Assembly (NCBI GenBank): GCA_020744425.1
Contig: JAGMUV010000013.1
Coordinates: 558,001 to 622,000, forward strand
Direction of reading: 5' to 3'
Length of the DNA: 64,000 nt
Source of the DNA: Dactylonectria macrodidyma
Taxonomy: Eukaryota > Ascomycota > Sordariomycetes > Hypocreales > Nectriaceae
Both the position numbers and the translations under genes were made by a program. Below are positions 11,115 to 22,056 of the stretch, in pieces. Positions within the stretch are counted from its first letter, which is position 1; the number at the start of each line of letters is the position of its first letter. A model generated the notes under the pieces. It was given only the letters and a program-made list of their open reading frames with translations. It did not search any database and was not told where the DNA came from.

Positions 11115-12743
11115 GCTGATGATATTTTGGTCTGTTAACTACTCGATATTATTCAGCGGAGGCCGTTTTTTGAGTTTTGAACTCCCAGACAAAACCCCTT
11201 GACTGAAGATATCGAAGTGTCGCGTATAAAATCTATGCCAAGTGAAGAACCCGTAAAATGGGAGGTCAGAATCCGGCCCTTTTGTAAGGATTTGTGTCGT
11301 TGCCGTCACTCTCGTTGCCATGAGGTGACGGCTCAGAAGCATTAGGGCTAACAAACCGCCCTTTGATGCTGCCGACTGGGCGTTATCGTTACGAGCTTCG
11401 TTATGACGTAGTACTTATTGGTGGTGATTGACGAATTTTGGTCATGAGGCGACAAAGACGAATAATGCGAAACACATGTCACCCAATCATGATTCACCAG
11501 GGCATGTCGATGATTCATGTGGAATTCCTCGGCGGATTTAGTATCCCTCGCTGGGTCAGCATCTAAAGGAGGTGCCTTGGCAAGGACTGGATTGGCTCTC
11601 TATCCATGATGTCACTACACGCTGCTCTCACGCCGGTCCAAGTATGCCTAGCGGAAAGACGGATCCGGCGGCAGCTACGAGTCGAAAACCTTGTAGAGTT
11701 ATCTACATATTTGGATCACTGGACGCCAAGCCACGATTGGGACTCACAAAGTCGCCACATCACAGACTGCTGTCATTGTGGCTTGGCACCGGAGATTACT
11801 CCGCGCAGACCTACTTTAGCACTACGACATGATATTGTATGCAGTTTTGAAGCCCAATGATTCGCCCAACTTTTATCTCACATGTGATTTTCACTATCGT
11901 TGTCTTTAAGTCTCGAGATAATTACTAGTTAAATTAGCTCAAATTTGAATGCGCACTTTTGAAGAAGGGAGCATTCAAAAATAGCTGGCTTTAATGCCCG
12001 ACAAACATGCCATATGCATCAGTGTTGAATTTGAGTCCGCCGAGGACAACCTCATTTTATAGTCGCGAATAGACAGAGCGGACAAAATTTAATGAAACGA
12101 ATTGTTATTCGTTCTTGATTCAGCTCTATGGTTTTGGCGACAAGCGGGTCATTCTGTCCTAGATAGCGAATTGCATCTACAGATACCTCGGCTTGCTCAG
12201 TCTATTTGGTTGACGGGTGAGGCGAGATAGTTTGATTAGTAAACTCCATGAAAACATTGGGGTGGTGTGCTCGACGACGACGGCCGTTAAGCCGAACACG
12301 AGTTCAAAAGGCGGGTACTGTCAAACGACAATTTGTTAGCCGCCCTCTTTATCAGAGCTCATCCTTGGCGTGATAGATTAGTTGGTATGGGGACTGTGGC
12401 AGGGCGTGAGACATAGGAAGCCGCATGTCAGCAGATCATCTAAGATGGCGATAGCTATTGGAAAAAACTGGATAATGAGTATCGATTGCACCTCTTCTAA
12501 GTAAAGCGCTTTTAAAAATAATATACTTTCAAAAACCAAGGCTGTTACTCTTATATATATAAATAGTAGCACTTTTATTAATAGATAGCTTATTAAAGAC
12601 CAGATCAGTGGTCGCTGAAGATTTCAGAAACATGACGGAAAAAGAGCGGTGAGTGGCAAAATGACGCCTACTCACCAAACCCTTAGCTATCGCCTTTTCC
12701 ATCAGCTTACAGCAGCAGCAGTTTTCATTCATCTCTTATCCCA
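11115..12743. other. Intergenic, no supported gene
   Basis: Upstream region of the opsin-related gene followed by about 1.6 kb without recognisable coding sequence. Overlapping plus-strand frames at 11,572-11,860 lack motifs. 12,440-12,620 is AT-rich (an ATATATATAAATAG run near 12,553), possibly a small degraded repeat. The 90 bases before 12,744 are the likely promoter and 5' leader of the next gene. Confidence 0.45.
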
Positions 12744-13670
12744 ATGGCGGGAGAATGCCAGCACCATGCACGATGTGCTTCTAAGCCGGGTCCGAAGTGG
12801 AAACAGACAACATTAACCAGTGAACTCGGACTCCTCACTCTCAGTCCACCCGCTCGGCCTCCGCCTTGCCGAACCCCCGCCCCGCACGTAGTTCGACGCA
12901 TTGCCAACGTTCCAAGATTCAGAACCACCGACCCAAGCCTGACAACGTTCCTCCGCTTCCCGGCCGAAATCCGCATCGACATATACCGGCTGCTGTTAAA
13001 GCGCAGCGGCGAAATCAGCTATCCCATCTGCTCCGTTAAGCAGCGCCTTGTGGCTCCCGAATGCTGGTGCGCGGGCAAGAAATACCCATGGATCAGGCAT
13101 CGCCTGTTTCCTGCCATCCTTGAGTGTTGCCGCATCATCAACCGGGAAGGAATCATTGTGCTGTATGGGGAGAATCGCTTCTGGCTTGGTTGCGGGTGTG
13201 GCTGGGGTCCTGTGGTCAATTCCTGGGAATTTGCGCGGCCGAATCTAGAGTCGATTACTATGCTATCTGTGGGCTACATCACGGCAGATTCGGTTGATTG
13301 CCAGCCATCATTCGCGGAAAAGTTTCGGTCGTTTCCTAGGCTCAAGGACCTGAAGGTGCAAATTGGCCTGTCGGCTGCGGATTGGGAGGCGTTTTTAGAA
13401 AGGGAATCGAGAAGTCTTCAGTGGATTGCAAAGATCACGTTCGACATCACAGTCGCTGACCTCAAACTGTTCCGGATTTTGAAACGATGCTGTCAGGGCC
13501 TAGGGGAAGAATCGAAGCGCTTGACAGTAAAAGATGGATGCTTCCAAGAATATCAGCCACCACTAGAGAGACAAGGCGCTCTTTTGAAAGGACGGAGAGT
13601 GAAGTGGGAGTTTACTGATTCATCTAGCGAATACGAGCTGGTTTGGAACGTATGTGTCTTTCTAGAATAG
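12744..13670 (+). CDS. F-box-like / DUF7730-type protein, 308 aa
   Basis: Single-exon gene. Residues 69-85 read FLRFPAEIRIDIYRLLL, the FxxLPxEIRxxIYxxLL signature that starts fungal DUF7730 and related F-box-like proteins. Residues 121-147 (LFPAILECCRIINREG...LYGENRFW) match the second hallmark, in which a helix with a cysteine and 'REG...LYGENxF' follows 30-60 residues later. The region between carries CWCAGKKYPW, a small Cys-rich insert. No C-terminal LRRs are obvious. Such proteins are very numerous in Pezizomycotina; some are thought to be substrate receptors of SCF ubiquitin ligases, but most have no known function. The start at 12,744 is the first ATG of the frame; the first 60 residues are low complexity and Pro-rich. 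Confidence 0.8.
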   Translation: MAGECQHHARCASKPGPKWKQTTLTSELGLLTLSPPARPPPCRTPAPHVVRRIANVPRFRTTDPSLTTFLRFPAEIRIDIYRLLLKRSGEISYPICSVKQRLVAPECWCAGKKYPWIRHRLFPAILECCRIINREGIIVLYGENRFWLGCGCGWGPVVNSWEFARPNLESITMLSVGYITADSVDCQPSFAEKFRSFPRLKDLKVQIGLSAADWEAFLERESRSLQWIAKITFDITVADLKLFRILKRCCQGLGEESKRLTVKDGCFQEYQPPLERQGALLKGRRVKWEFTDSSSEYELVWNVCVFLE

Positions 13671-14963
13671 GAACTCTATCAAAGACGCTCAGCTTCTGGC
13701 ATCCAATGATGTGTTATGAAACATGGAACACTCATCGTCTCAGCTAGTCCGGACACTCCTCCATCAGGGGACTTCATGTACATCTCGGTTCTGCAGGATT
13801 TGTGTTGATATAATCAGGGTGACAATGAGTATCCAGGTTTGGGAGTCAATACAATCAGCTCTTCCCATTTGCAAGGCTTTGGGCTATTTCGCACGGGTCT
13901 GCGACTTAGAAACTTCCAGTGCGAACAGTACGTTCCACATGTCAGATATCACAAATGCGAGGCGGCCAAGTTGATAGCAAAGTGTAGAAGAAGGTGGAAC
14001 ATTCTATACAGATAGTTCCTGTATATAAATAGTAGTTCCCCTCCTGCACATTCAGCGAGTGATAAAAAGATATAAGTATCTTCCCATCACAACACCGCAC
14101 GACCGCATCGGCAGCAGTCTAAAAGACGAGAGCGGCGTGGACATTAGCGCGCGACTCTTGGGCAGCTGGCAGAACAGCTTGGCTTAAAGTGAGTAGAGCT
14201 TAGCCCTAGAAATAGAAATGAATTTTAAAAAACTTAAGTTTCATCCCCGAGTATTGTAATGTACCAATAAAGACTTTTCCTAGGAAGGGGTCATGCTGGG
14301 AACACAGCTCGTAGGGCTTGTGGGATTGTGCAACGCGCTCTCAGTCTGGATGTGGTTTCGCACAGGGCATGGGGGTGGGTTCGGCAGAGATGAAATAGAG
14401 GCATCTATTACTCTGAAGTGAGTAGTGAATGAGTAATGTTGAGAATTTCGACATGTCATGAAATGTGTTGGTTGAAAGAGGATAATAAGCCTATGCCTTG
14501 CCGTGGTACTAGCTAAGGAAATGTGATCGCACTAGGTCCTCGCCTTTCAGCATTCAGATGCGCACTTTTGCGTCCTTCTGCGACAGCATGTATGATAGCG
14601 GCGACTTGTTCCAGCAAAGAAAATTTACTAGAACCGTCTACCGAGATACAGTTGATAGGATTGATGAGCGATCGCAACTCAAGGCCTGACCGAATGCTTT
14701 GGTGAACTGGTGATTGTGATCAATTTGTCTGCACTTATGCCTAACGAGCGACATTTTGCGTGTCGTCAATGACATCTATAAATGGGAGTCGTCTCTGCTT
14801 CGACAATTCTTCAAGATTGCGGGATACGCTGTTATCTAAAGGATCTTCCACCTCTTTAGGTGTTCCAGTCGGCAAGAACGAAAAAGGTAAGCTGCGCCTC
14901 CTCTTGTCTTTCAAATCTACCAACTGCTCCGCGGCCCTAGTCTCGGGGACGCTTCTTTCATCG
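13671..14963. other. Intergenic, no supported gene
   Basis: The region 3' of two convergent genes. Open frames at 13,723-13,974 and 14,523-14,705 show no motifs. A 77-codon hydrophilic minus-strand frame at 14,741-14,974 overlaps the methyltransferase stop by a few bases and is not considered a gene. Confidence 0.45.
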
Positions 14964-16093
14964 CTAGGTTTCACTCTGAGCTAGAGTTTCCTTCGTGCGA
15001 GCGACAACGACGACAGCCTTGACCACGTTCGAGCTAGCAAACCACGCAAACAACCTCTGCGCCAGCTTGAAGCCGCCCAGTGAGATGCCGTACTCCCCCA
15101 GCGCTCGATCCTGGCGGTCCAGGAACTGCACCAGGCCTGAAAACACATGCTCGGTGACATCCCGGATCTCGATGGACTTGCCATCGTAGCCGCACTCAAT
15201 TAGCTGATCCCTGTACACCTTCTCCGTCAGAAACGTCCGCACAGGGCAGCCCATCATGACTCCAATAGTCCTCACGACCAAAGTGTCCCGCACAGAAGCC
15301 GATTCGTTGAGCAGCAAGTCGAAGACCATGACCTGGGCGCCGAGCGTAGTGGCGGCGTACTTGAACACGGGCTTCCGCGAGGGTGAAAAGTGATACAGGC
15401 AATCGAGTGCGAGAAGCCACGTCTCAGTAAACTTCTCGTCTGCCAGCGCCTCCACGGCCTTCGTAACGGGCGGACTCCACGTCTCGGGCTTTGCAGCATT
15501 GGCGCAGAAGAGCTTGAACGATTCCGCCTTCAGTCCGCCCGCGTCGGTACCTGCAACCTCGCGGTAGATTTTGCGCTGCGCCGATTGGACTTGGGATTCG
15601 TTGAGCGTGAGTCCCACGTATTGAAAGTCACTCCACCCGCCCTGCTGGGCGAGGCGTGCGAGTTGCCAGGTTTGGTCGCCGCAGCCGAAGCCCAAGTCCA
15701 GGATTGCAAGTGAGCGGCGAGATTTGTCTTTGGTTGCGCCTCGGCCCAAGATGCCGGATGCCTTGACCACTTCCTTCAGCAGACCGAGACACGCTTCTTC
15801 GAAATCCTCAACAGGCTGTCCTTGTTCGTTTTTCCTGAAAGAATGTCAATGATCATCACGGGAGTTAAAATGCGCTCACAGCATTGGGAGACAGTGGACT
15901 CGCGAGCTTACCAGTAGCCTACATTCATCCACATGGACTTGAGAGGCGTGTTGATGTTCAGCTTCCAGTGCCCAAGCCCATATCTGTCCGTCATCCGCAG
16001 AACAGTAACCGAGGCGATTGATGCGAGAACCAAGGTGAACGCAATGCCACCTACGAACCCGATCACAAAATCTTGGGCCCGGAACGACGCCAT
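14964..16093 (-). CDS. Membrane-anchored class I SAM-dependent methyltransferase, 350 aa
   Basis: Exon 1 is 16093-15912 and exon 2 is 15834-14964. The 77-nt intron has a GTAAGC donor and a TTTCAG acceptor and joins NVGYW to KNEQGQ in frame. Residues 8-32 form one transmembrane helix (FVIGFVGGIAFTLVLASIAS), so the enzyme is probably anchored to the ER or another membrane. ILDLGFGCGDQTWQLA (residues 105-120) is Rossmann motif I, which binds S-adenosylmethionine; LLALDCLYHFSPSRKPVF is the motif IV region. The lead-in 'MWMNVGYW' resembles that of UbiE/Erg6-like lipid or sterol methyltransferases. The substrate is unknown; a small hydrophobic molecule is an inference from the anchor and fold. The open frame could start at 16,201, but ATG 16,093 places the helix at the N-terminus and is preferred. 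Confidence 0.82.
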
Positions 16094-16332
16094 GGTTGTG
16101 GTAGTAAGGCTATCGTTGACCGGGTTAGCTAAGGCTTGAAGGTGTCGCAAAAAGCCTGTGGTTAGACGGGGACTGGCATCGCCCCACCAATCAATATTCA
16201 ATTATCAGGTTGATGCACTTAAAGGGATTCGCAGTATCCTTGTAGAGCATGTATGTCTGAAGTGAATACTGGACCTCCAGTACCCTCCATCCCACCCACG
16301 CGGGGCAGGGCATTGGTGATCCGAGCGTTTGG
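16094..16332. promoter_or_regulatory. Shared divergent promoter region
   Basis: 239 bases separate the start of the minus-strand methyltransferase from the start of the plus-strand gene at 16,333. The two would share this interval as a bidirectional promoter. No specific operator was recognised. Confidence 0.35.
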
Positions 16333-16540
16333 ATGACTTGGTGGTTCTCACAAGCCGGGGTCTTTTACAACCTATCGCGTAGATTGAAATCAGTCCTCTT
16401 CAATCAACCATCAACCACTGTGAAGACTTATGATGATTCCTTGCCACCTGTAGATTACTCGAAATGGGACAACATAGACACGGATTCCGAGCCAGAGATG
16501 GTGTCTCAGCAGGCACCTGCGCCTCAAGCAACCCTGCCAC

Positions 16541-16647
16541 GGCGCCCGCTACATCCGCACCCGGATGCGGATTTAGATTTGCCGCACCTAGGTGCGGCAT
16601 TATGTAATCATTCATCGCTTACCATGTAACCGGGTTATGAAAGGTTA
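16541..16647 (+). repeat. Left terminal inverted repeat of the MULE
   Basis: Pairs with 19,409-19,515 with few mismatches over the first 75 bases, such as TA versus CG at the centre of the second palindrome. Similarity continues more loosely through AACCGGGTTAT to about base 107. Confidence 0.8.
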
Positions 16648-19408
16648 CTGCTACTTATTGCGCGTAACGCTCAAATCTAAGATCAAGAGCAGTAATAAAT
16701 TCCTAATTATCTAGTTAAATATAAACCCTATTACTCTTTACTATCCTTCTTGGCTGCCTCTTAGATCTTATGCATACTTCTTCTACTAGAATTAGAAAGA
16801 GGATTGCTTTCTATCTTAATAGTTACCTAAGCCTTAACCCAGTTATCTTTTACTATGCTCTAATCTAAGTAAGCTATTATCTTCTCTTTAGTCTAGTCTT
16901 TAGAACCTATTAGTATAGTATAGCGCTTGCCTATCTGCTTTTAGTTAAGATACTATTAGTAGCTTGCTTTACTATACTATATAAGTAGACTGAGGGCCTT
17001 CTGATACTGCTGGTTAGTTCTAAGGCTTCTGTAAGGCTATTCCTTATACTAAGCATTTTAAAAAGAAGTATACTTCTAATAGATAGCCTAAGAGTTATTA
17101 TATCTTAGTACTAATACTATTAATAATAGTACTGCTGATACTATACTGCTTATATTGCTAGTATTAATAACGATATAGCTGCTACTGCCTGCCCCTGCCT
17201 ATACTGACGATTCTGATAATACTGCCTTTACTACCTGTATTAATACTGCTAATTATAAGAGCTCCTTATATTATAGAGGGCATACCTTTAAGGTCATTTT
17301 ATAACTTAATATATAGTATCTGTTATATATAGGCTATGCCTTTAGTTATATTATTGCCTTAATTGCTTTAAATGCACTAGGCTCTTGCTTTATGCTGGTT
17401 ATTAGCTGATTGCGTCTCTTATTATATTAGCTTAAGACTGCTCTAGGTTCTAGCATTAGCTATAGCTAAGCTATATCTCGCTTTAAGTACTAGTAGGCAT
17501 GAAAATGTTCTAGTAAAAGGGCTTGCTTTTCCTCTTTGAACTTTCTTAAGGTATGAACATACAGTAGTCTGTACGAGGATATGAAGGCCTGGTTATAGGA
17601 AGCTTTTAGTGTCGAAAGTAACCGCTGCTGTTCTTACACCTTGCGTAAGGCATAGTATGAAACCTAGCCTTATATGGCCTCGAACAGTACTCTGGAGACA
17701 TCTAGCGGGGTCTGTATTTACTAAGAGGCCTGTAAATAATACAGTTCCTTCAGTTAGTTAGTAATAGCCGGTTTTATTACTTACTAGATATTAAAGAGAT
17801 CTAAAGTAAATATCTTAATGTGTGATTTTATTAGTAAATGAATTCCTTTAGCCTTAATAGATTTATTAGTCTCTATCTTCTATAATTCTATAAGCTACTT
17901 ACCTTAAGGTAGTAATATTACTAAAGTGTAAGTGCTTATCTACTTATGCTTTAACGATCCTCTCCTTATATAGCTTAAGCCAGACTGTCTTAAGATATCT
18001 AACTACCTTAGTATACTTCTTAGTATATTTGCGCTTAAAGCTAGCTAGATGCTTTTAGAATACTGTTTTAGTTAGTAAGGCTATAAGTAAGTGCTAAAAT
18101 GCATAGAATTCATCCTATGCCTTTTCTGCCTAGTCTCCGCTACTTAGTAAAAATGCTAGCTAGTAATACTATAAGACTGCTTTATTAATATGCTAGAGGT
18201 AAAGCAGTGCTTTAGAAAGGAGGAACCAGGTTTTAGCAGCATTCATCGCTACTAGCCATCGGTCTGTTAAGATGATAGAAAGAAGGTCGTACTAATAGAG
18301 AGATTTAAGATATTATAATGCCTATAAGTAGTCCTCTTCTATCTCGCTAGAAAGAAATGTAAAAGCAATACAGAAAGAGCGCTAATAGAAATTAATACTA
18401 ACTATATTAAGAAGTAGTATAGTATGCTTATTAGTCTTATAAGTACAATCTAATATTAATATATCAGGATTGTATTATAGATATATAATAAAGTCTGGAT
18501 AGGCGAAGAAGATAGCTATTAACTGATTATTTGCATCTAATTAGACTTAGTACTAGAAGCCCTCCCTATTTAATTAATCAACCAATGCTTAGATATTACT
18601 TTAGCCCTTATGTAAATCTCTTCTTATTACTGTAATTCGATTATAGATATCTTTCTAGGTTATAAGAGTATTAGAATTATTATATAGAAAAGTTCTGATT
18701 TCCTAAGGAGCTATTCTAAAGGCTATAAGACTTAAGATAACTTTAATATCGTTCTCCTTAAGCTAGTAATGTACTAAGTGTGCAGATAGGTCTCCGCTTA
18801 ATGCGTGGTTATATAAAGCGTATTCCTAACCCAGATAATAACTTAGGACTTATAAAGTTCTATTTAAGGATTATTTAGTAAGTACTGAGAACTTATAACT
18901 AGTTCCTTAGCTATATATATAGCGTTTTCATTTAGTAAATATACTTAGTAGTAGCCTATTTTAATCATAAGTGAAGATAATTCTAACTCAGCTATTTAGT
19001 GTTTTTATAGACTTCTCTATTATAAATGCATAGCCTCTAGGCTTTACTTAAGAATTAATAACTATAAGAAAAGACTTGCGTAAGTTATATATGCCTTCTA
19101 GTAAGAGCATATTATTAGGAAATGCTGCTTAGGCTATAGTGATTATATTAAATAAAGGATCAGTATAGATTGAGGATTATCTCTTCTATCTAAGGATAGT
19201 CTAAAGGTTAGTCTATAGTTAGAGTCAGTTATTCTTAGTAAGTATGTTTAGCTACTGCTACTAGAGCTAAGACTACTATATGTTTAATACTTTAGATGCT
19301 CTCTATCCAGTTCGGATAGCCCCTATCCGTATAATACTATTAAATGAGTGACCTCCTGATCTTAGTAAGTTTCCTCTAATAGTAAGCGAAGGTCTCTAGA
19401 GCTTAACA

Positions 19409-19515
19409 TAACCCCTGATAACCCGGTTGCGTTATGAGCAATGAATGATTATATAATGCCGCACCCGGGTGCGGCAAATCTAAATCCGCATCCGGGTGCG
19501 GATGTAGCGGGCGCC
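19409..19515 (-). repeat. Right terminal inverted repeat of the MULE
   Basis: Reverse complement of 16,541-16,647. The second palindrome here is perfect (CCGCACCCGGGTGCGG), so the right end is the less mutated one. It is followed directly by the duplicated CCCTGCCAC at 19,516-19,524. Confidence 0.8.
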
Positions 19516-19910
19516 CCCTGCCACCTGCCCCAGCCTTCGCACACTCCACTTCGACGGCAGCACACGGCGCTCCTCGCCCCGTCATCGTCCGGTGCGACGT
19601 TGAGAAAATCGAATTCCCGCCTTGGTCCGCCACCACAATCCCGGCAGATCATCCCGTTTTCTCGCAGGACGTTCCTCCCGCCTGCATGGCCAGCTCCAGG
19701 AACACGAGGCCGACAGCCTGCATTTCTGATTCCTGGGGGGGAGAGAACGAACGCCCAGAAACCCCCGCTGTTGCATCAGATAGGAAGGGTGCATTGTGAT
19801 GTGAATAGAAGCTCTTGATTTCTATCTAACTGAGGGCTCGCGGCAGACCTATTTGTAGGTTGCCCTCATAGCTATGATAAGGTTCTCGGTAGACCGGATC
19901 CCAAGGGATC

Positions 19911-20020
19911 CGGGTCTTCGAGACCGGCTTGTTAGGAAGCCGGGTCTTCGAGACCGGCTTGCTAGAAAGCCGGGTCTTTGAGACCGGTTTGCTAGAGATC
20001 CGAGCCTTTGAGACTGGTCT
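19911..20020. repeat. 30-bp minisatellite, about 3.7 units
   Basis: Units start at 19,911, 19,941, 19,971 and 20,001 (last one partial), each beginning CGGGTCTTCGAGACCGG or a variant. Every unit contains an inverted repeat (GGTCT-TCG-AGACC) able to form a hairpin. The period is exactly 30, so both strands read through as ten-residue repeats. No host protein is recognised, and the open frames are probably a consequence of the period. Confidence 0.85.
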
Positions 20021-20514
20021 TCAGTCTCAATGGTTGATAGATGTGACACCCGCTAGCATACGTGGACGGCGGTGCCAGCCGCAGATGAGGAACAGGCAAA
20101 TGACGGGCGCGATCTCACCTGCGACCGCATCGAGAGGAGCGCTAGATAAGCTGTCGGCGATAATGGCTTCTTATTTGTGCCATGGCAGGTTTTGGGTTTA
20201 AGTGTAGGAGGACGTGGTAAACGTCCATTCACCGAAGTGATTCTTTCCACACGATGGTCTGTGGCACCTCTTAGAGTGCGATGTATAACTCGGTCAAGAT
20301 AGGGGGATCCCGTTACTTGTGTCATTACTATAGGTAGCTTTGCCGTAACAAGGTCAGTAGTGAATCTATATAAAATAGCTAAAGCCTGAATTAGTGGTCA
20401 CTAAGTTAACGGCATTAGTATTATATGGACCCTTAGACTGGGTGAGCTAGTAAACCCCTGAACCAGAACGGGGAAAATAGCATCGGCAGGCCTCTCCAGT
20501 CTGGCCGGGGCTAT

Positions 20515-20690
20515 GGCTAGTGTCAGTTGACATAGCTATCCCGGTGATAGTGTCAGAGTTGGCGGGACAAGCCGGCTTGACATCAGTCAACGTGGCCATC
20601 TCAGTAATAGCCTCAGAGTTAGTGTTGGTTAGATAAACGAATCGAGGTCAGTTAACATAACCATCCCGGTGATTGTGTCAAAGTTTGTAC
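20515..20690. repeat. Degenerate tandem repeat, about 60-bp period
   Basis: Three related blocks run from GTCAGTTGACATAGC...GTGTCAGAGTT (near 20,522), through GTCAACGTGGCCATC...CCTCAGAGTT (near 20,587), to GTCAGTTAACATAACC...GTGTCAAAGTT (near 20,648). They differ by many substitutions. Function unknown. Confidence 0.55.
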
Positions 20691-21589
20691 CGACCCTTTT
20701 AGCAACCTTGAGAGTGTTCGAGGTCTGTAAAATCCGATAATATGATATTAAGAATGCCAAAGTCGGTTTTACTGACGGTGCAGGAAACATCAAAGTCAAG
20801 GGCAGTACTGGGCTTCAGAGTATTGCTAGAGGGCTCAGATTCAATGTCGCCGTGTCTCCCAGGTAGGTGGTCGATGGTGTGTATATTGAGCTTTCGGAGG
20901 AGAAGTGGCTAGGTAAGTCAAGAGAGCAGTGTCCTCTTTGCATGAAGGAATGAGAAGAGGAGGAATTTGATTCTGCGTCTGGAGGGGGCGACATGCCTCT
21001 TCAGACTTTTAAGCTGCTCATCAAGCTGCTCCGTGACCGCCCGCTCGCCCCGAAACTGTCCGGTCCCGAGATCATCACCCAGACTAACTTCGTGGTGTTA
21101 TTTGGGGATATATGATGATCCATATCGTTATCGATCTTGGCTGGAGCCTGGAGGCTGAGTCCGTGTTTGGCACATCGCTCATGTGATAGCGAGCCGTGGG
21201 CAAGAATGATAAGTATCGCCAGCCACTTATTCAGCAAGTGGAAATAAACGCATATTCCCCCATTCGTTGACAGCATGATTGGTAAACGTGAGTGCATTTT
21301 TGCATAAAGGAGTCGTGCTTATATAGATAAGGCAGTAGCTGGTCAGACGTCCCTGGGTGAGGACAGCGGCCAGGCGTATCGCCGAGCCTGGAGTCAATCG
21401 AGCAAGCTGAAAGAGTCTTCGCCCCTTGAATCCTGCTACACCTCGCCTGGCATGACCATGATGACGTTTCTCTGCCCCTTTAGCCCCTACGTTAGCTCCT
21501 GTTAGCCCGCCAGACCAGTACGACAAGAGATGGATTTGTGACTTCTTATAGCATGGACATCCTCTTAGAGGCGATGAAGGAAGGGTGGA

Positions 21590-22056
21590 GAAGATTGAGT
21601 CTGCCAAATTTACGTCAGCCAGAGCGCGAAAATGCGAGAGCAAAAGTCCTCGTTGAAAGAGTTCGACTTATCTTAGAGCACCAAGAGCAAGTATTCCTGA
21701 CTTTCGGATCTCACCCAAGCTCTTATTGTTGGGTTAGGATAGAATATGGAATTCTTAATAGCCGTACGAGCAGCAAAGCGCAAATACTGGCGTGATCGGA
21801 TTGACTCCGCCCGCTCAGACACAGACCTATACAAGGTCGTGAGCTGGCACAGACAGGGCCTCGCGGTAAAAGCACTACGTCTAGTACTGGGCGACCAGGT
21901 CATCGAAAACACACTGGACAAGGTCCACGCCTTAAGAAAAGCCCTATTAATGGCACGAATCTCCTATGCTCCCTTCCATCCTATTTCTAGGGGTTTGTGG
22001 GAACGACATGTCCTTGGAATCTGCTGGTGTTCAGGGGAGGCGGTCGGTTAGGTTTG
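21590..22056 (+). mobile_element. Tad-type LINE fragment (segment before the reverse transcriptase)
   Basis: The plus strand reads EFLIAVRAAKRKYWRDRIDS and DLYKVVSWHRQG in one frame, followed by DQVIENTLDKVHALRKALL. This is the conserved segment between the endonuclease and reverse transcriptase of fungal Tad/I-clade LINEs (AVRxAKRxYWRxxIDSA...LYKxVxWH). The upstream frame (21,600-21,720) is shifted, and nothing recognisable as reverse transcriptase follows 22,060. It is a short 5'-and-3'-truncated relic with little RIP signature. Confidence 0.7.

Larger units (their letters stand above)
16541..19515. mobile_element. Mutator-like (MULE/Hop-type) DNA transposon, 2,975 bp, RIP-degraded
   Basis: The ends are inverted repeats of about 107 bp (16,541-16,647 and 19,409-19,515), starting GGCGCCCGCTACATCC on each strand. 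Each contains two palindromes: CCGCACCCGGATGCGG, and GCCGCACC-2nt-GGTGCGGC. The TIRs are flanked by the 9-bp direct repeat CCCTGCCAC. Long TIRs, a 9-bp target duplication and a 3-kb length fit Mutator-like elements such as Fusarium Hop; hAT elements would give 8 bp. The interior (16,650-19,400) is AT-rich, stop-filled, and keeps no readable transposase. CA dinucleotides are scarcer than TG on the plus strand. Most TIR mismatches are transitions. Superfamily assignment is inferred from structure only. Confidence 0.75.
16333..19799 (+). pseudogene. Small host gene split by a Mutator-like transposon
   Basis: The left part (16,333-16,540) encodes 69 residues including VDYSKWDNIDTDSEPE, an acidic 'DYSKWD' segment. 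The right part resumes at 19,525 and reads without a stop to TGA 19,797-19,799, including PRPVIVRCDVEKIEFPPWSA. Removing the 2,975-bp element and one copy of its 9-bp target duplication (16,532-16,540 or 19,516-19,524) joins the halves in frame, 208 + 275 nt or 160 codons. The join restores a Pro/Ala-rich linker. I do not recognise the family firmly; the original protein may have been longer, because the last 50 residues are compositionally odd and may be frameshifted. The present gene would yield a truncated protein fused to transposon-end sequence and is presumably non-functional. Confidence 0.7.
19800..21589. other. Intergenic region with minisatellite and degenerate repeats
   Basis: No gene is supported. 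It holds the 30-bp minisatellite at 19,911-20,020 and a loose repeat at 20,515-20,690. Around 20,990-21,115 a short plus frame (MPLQTFKLLIKLLRDRP) has no recognisable domain. Confidence 0.45.

Noticed and set aside
14741..14974. 77-codon hydrophilic frame overlapping the end of the methyltransferase gene
   Set aside because: No motif or splice context; overlap with the stop of a well-supported gene on the same strand.
19911..20020. CRISPR-like array of 30-bp repeats
   Set aside because: Units are directly adjacent with no spacers, and the host is a fungus.
20336..20365. Possible rRNA 3'-end motif (GCCGTAACAAGGT)
   Set aside because: Only about 13 bases resemble small-subunit rRNA and neighbouring sequence does not fit.
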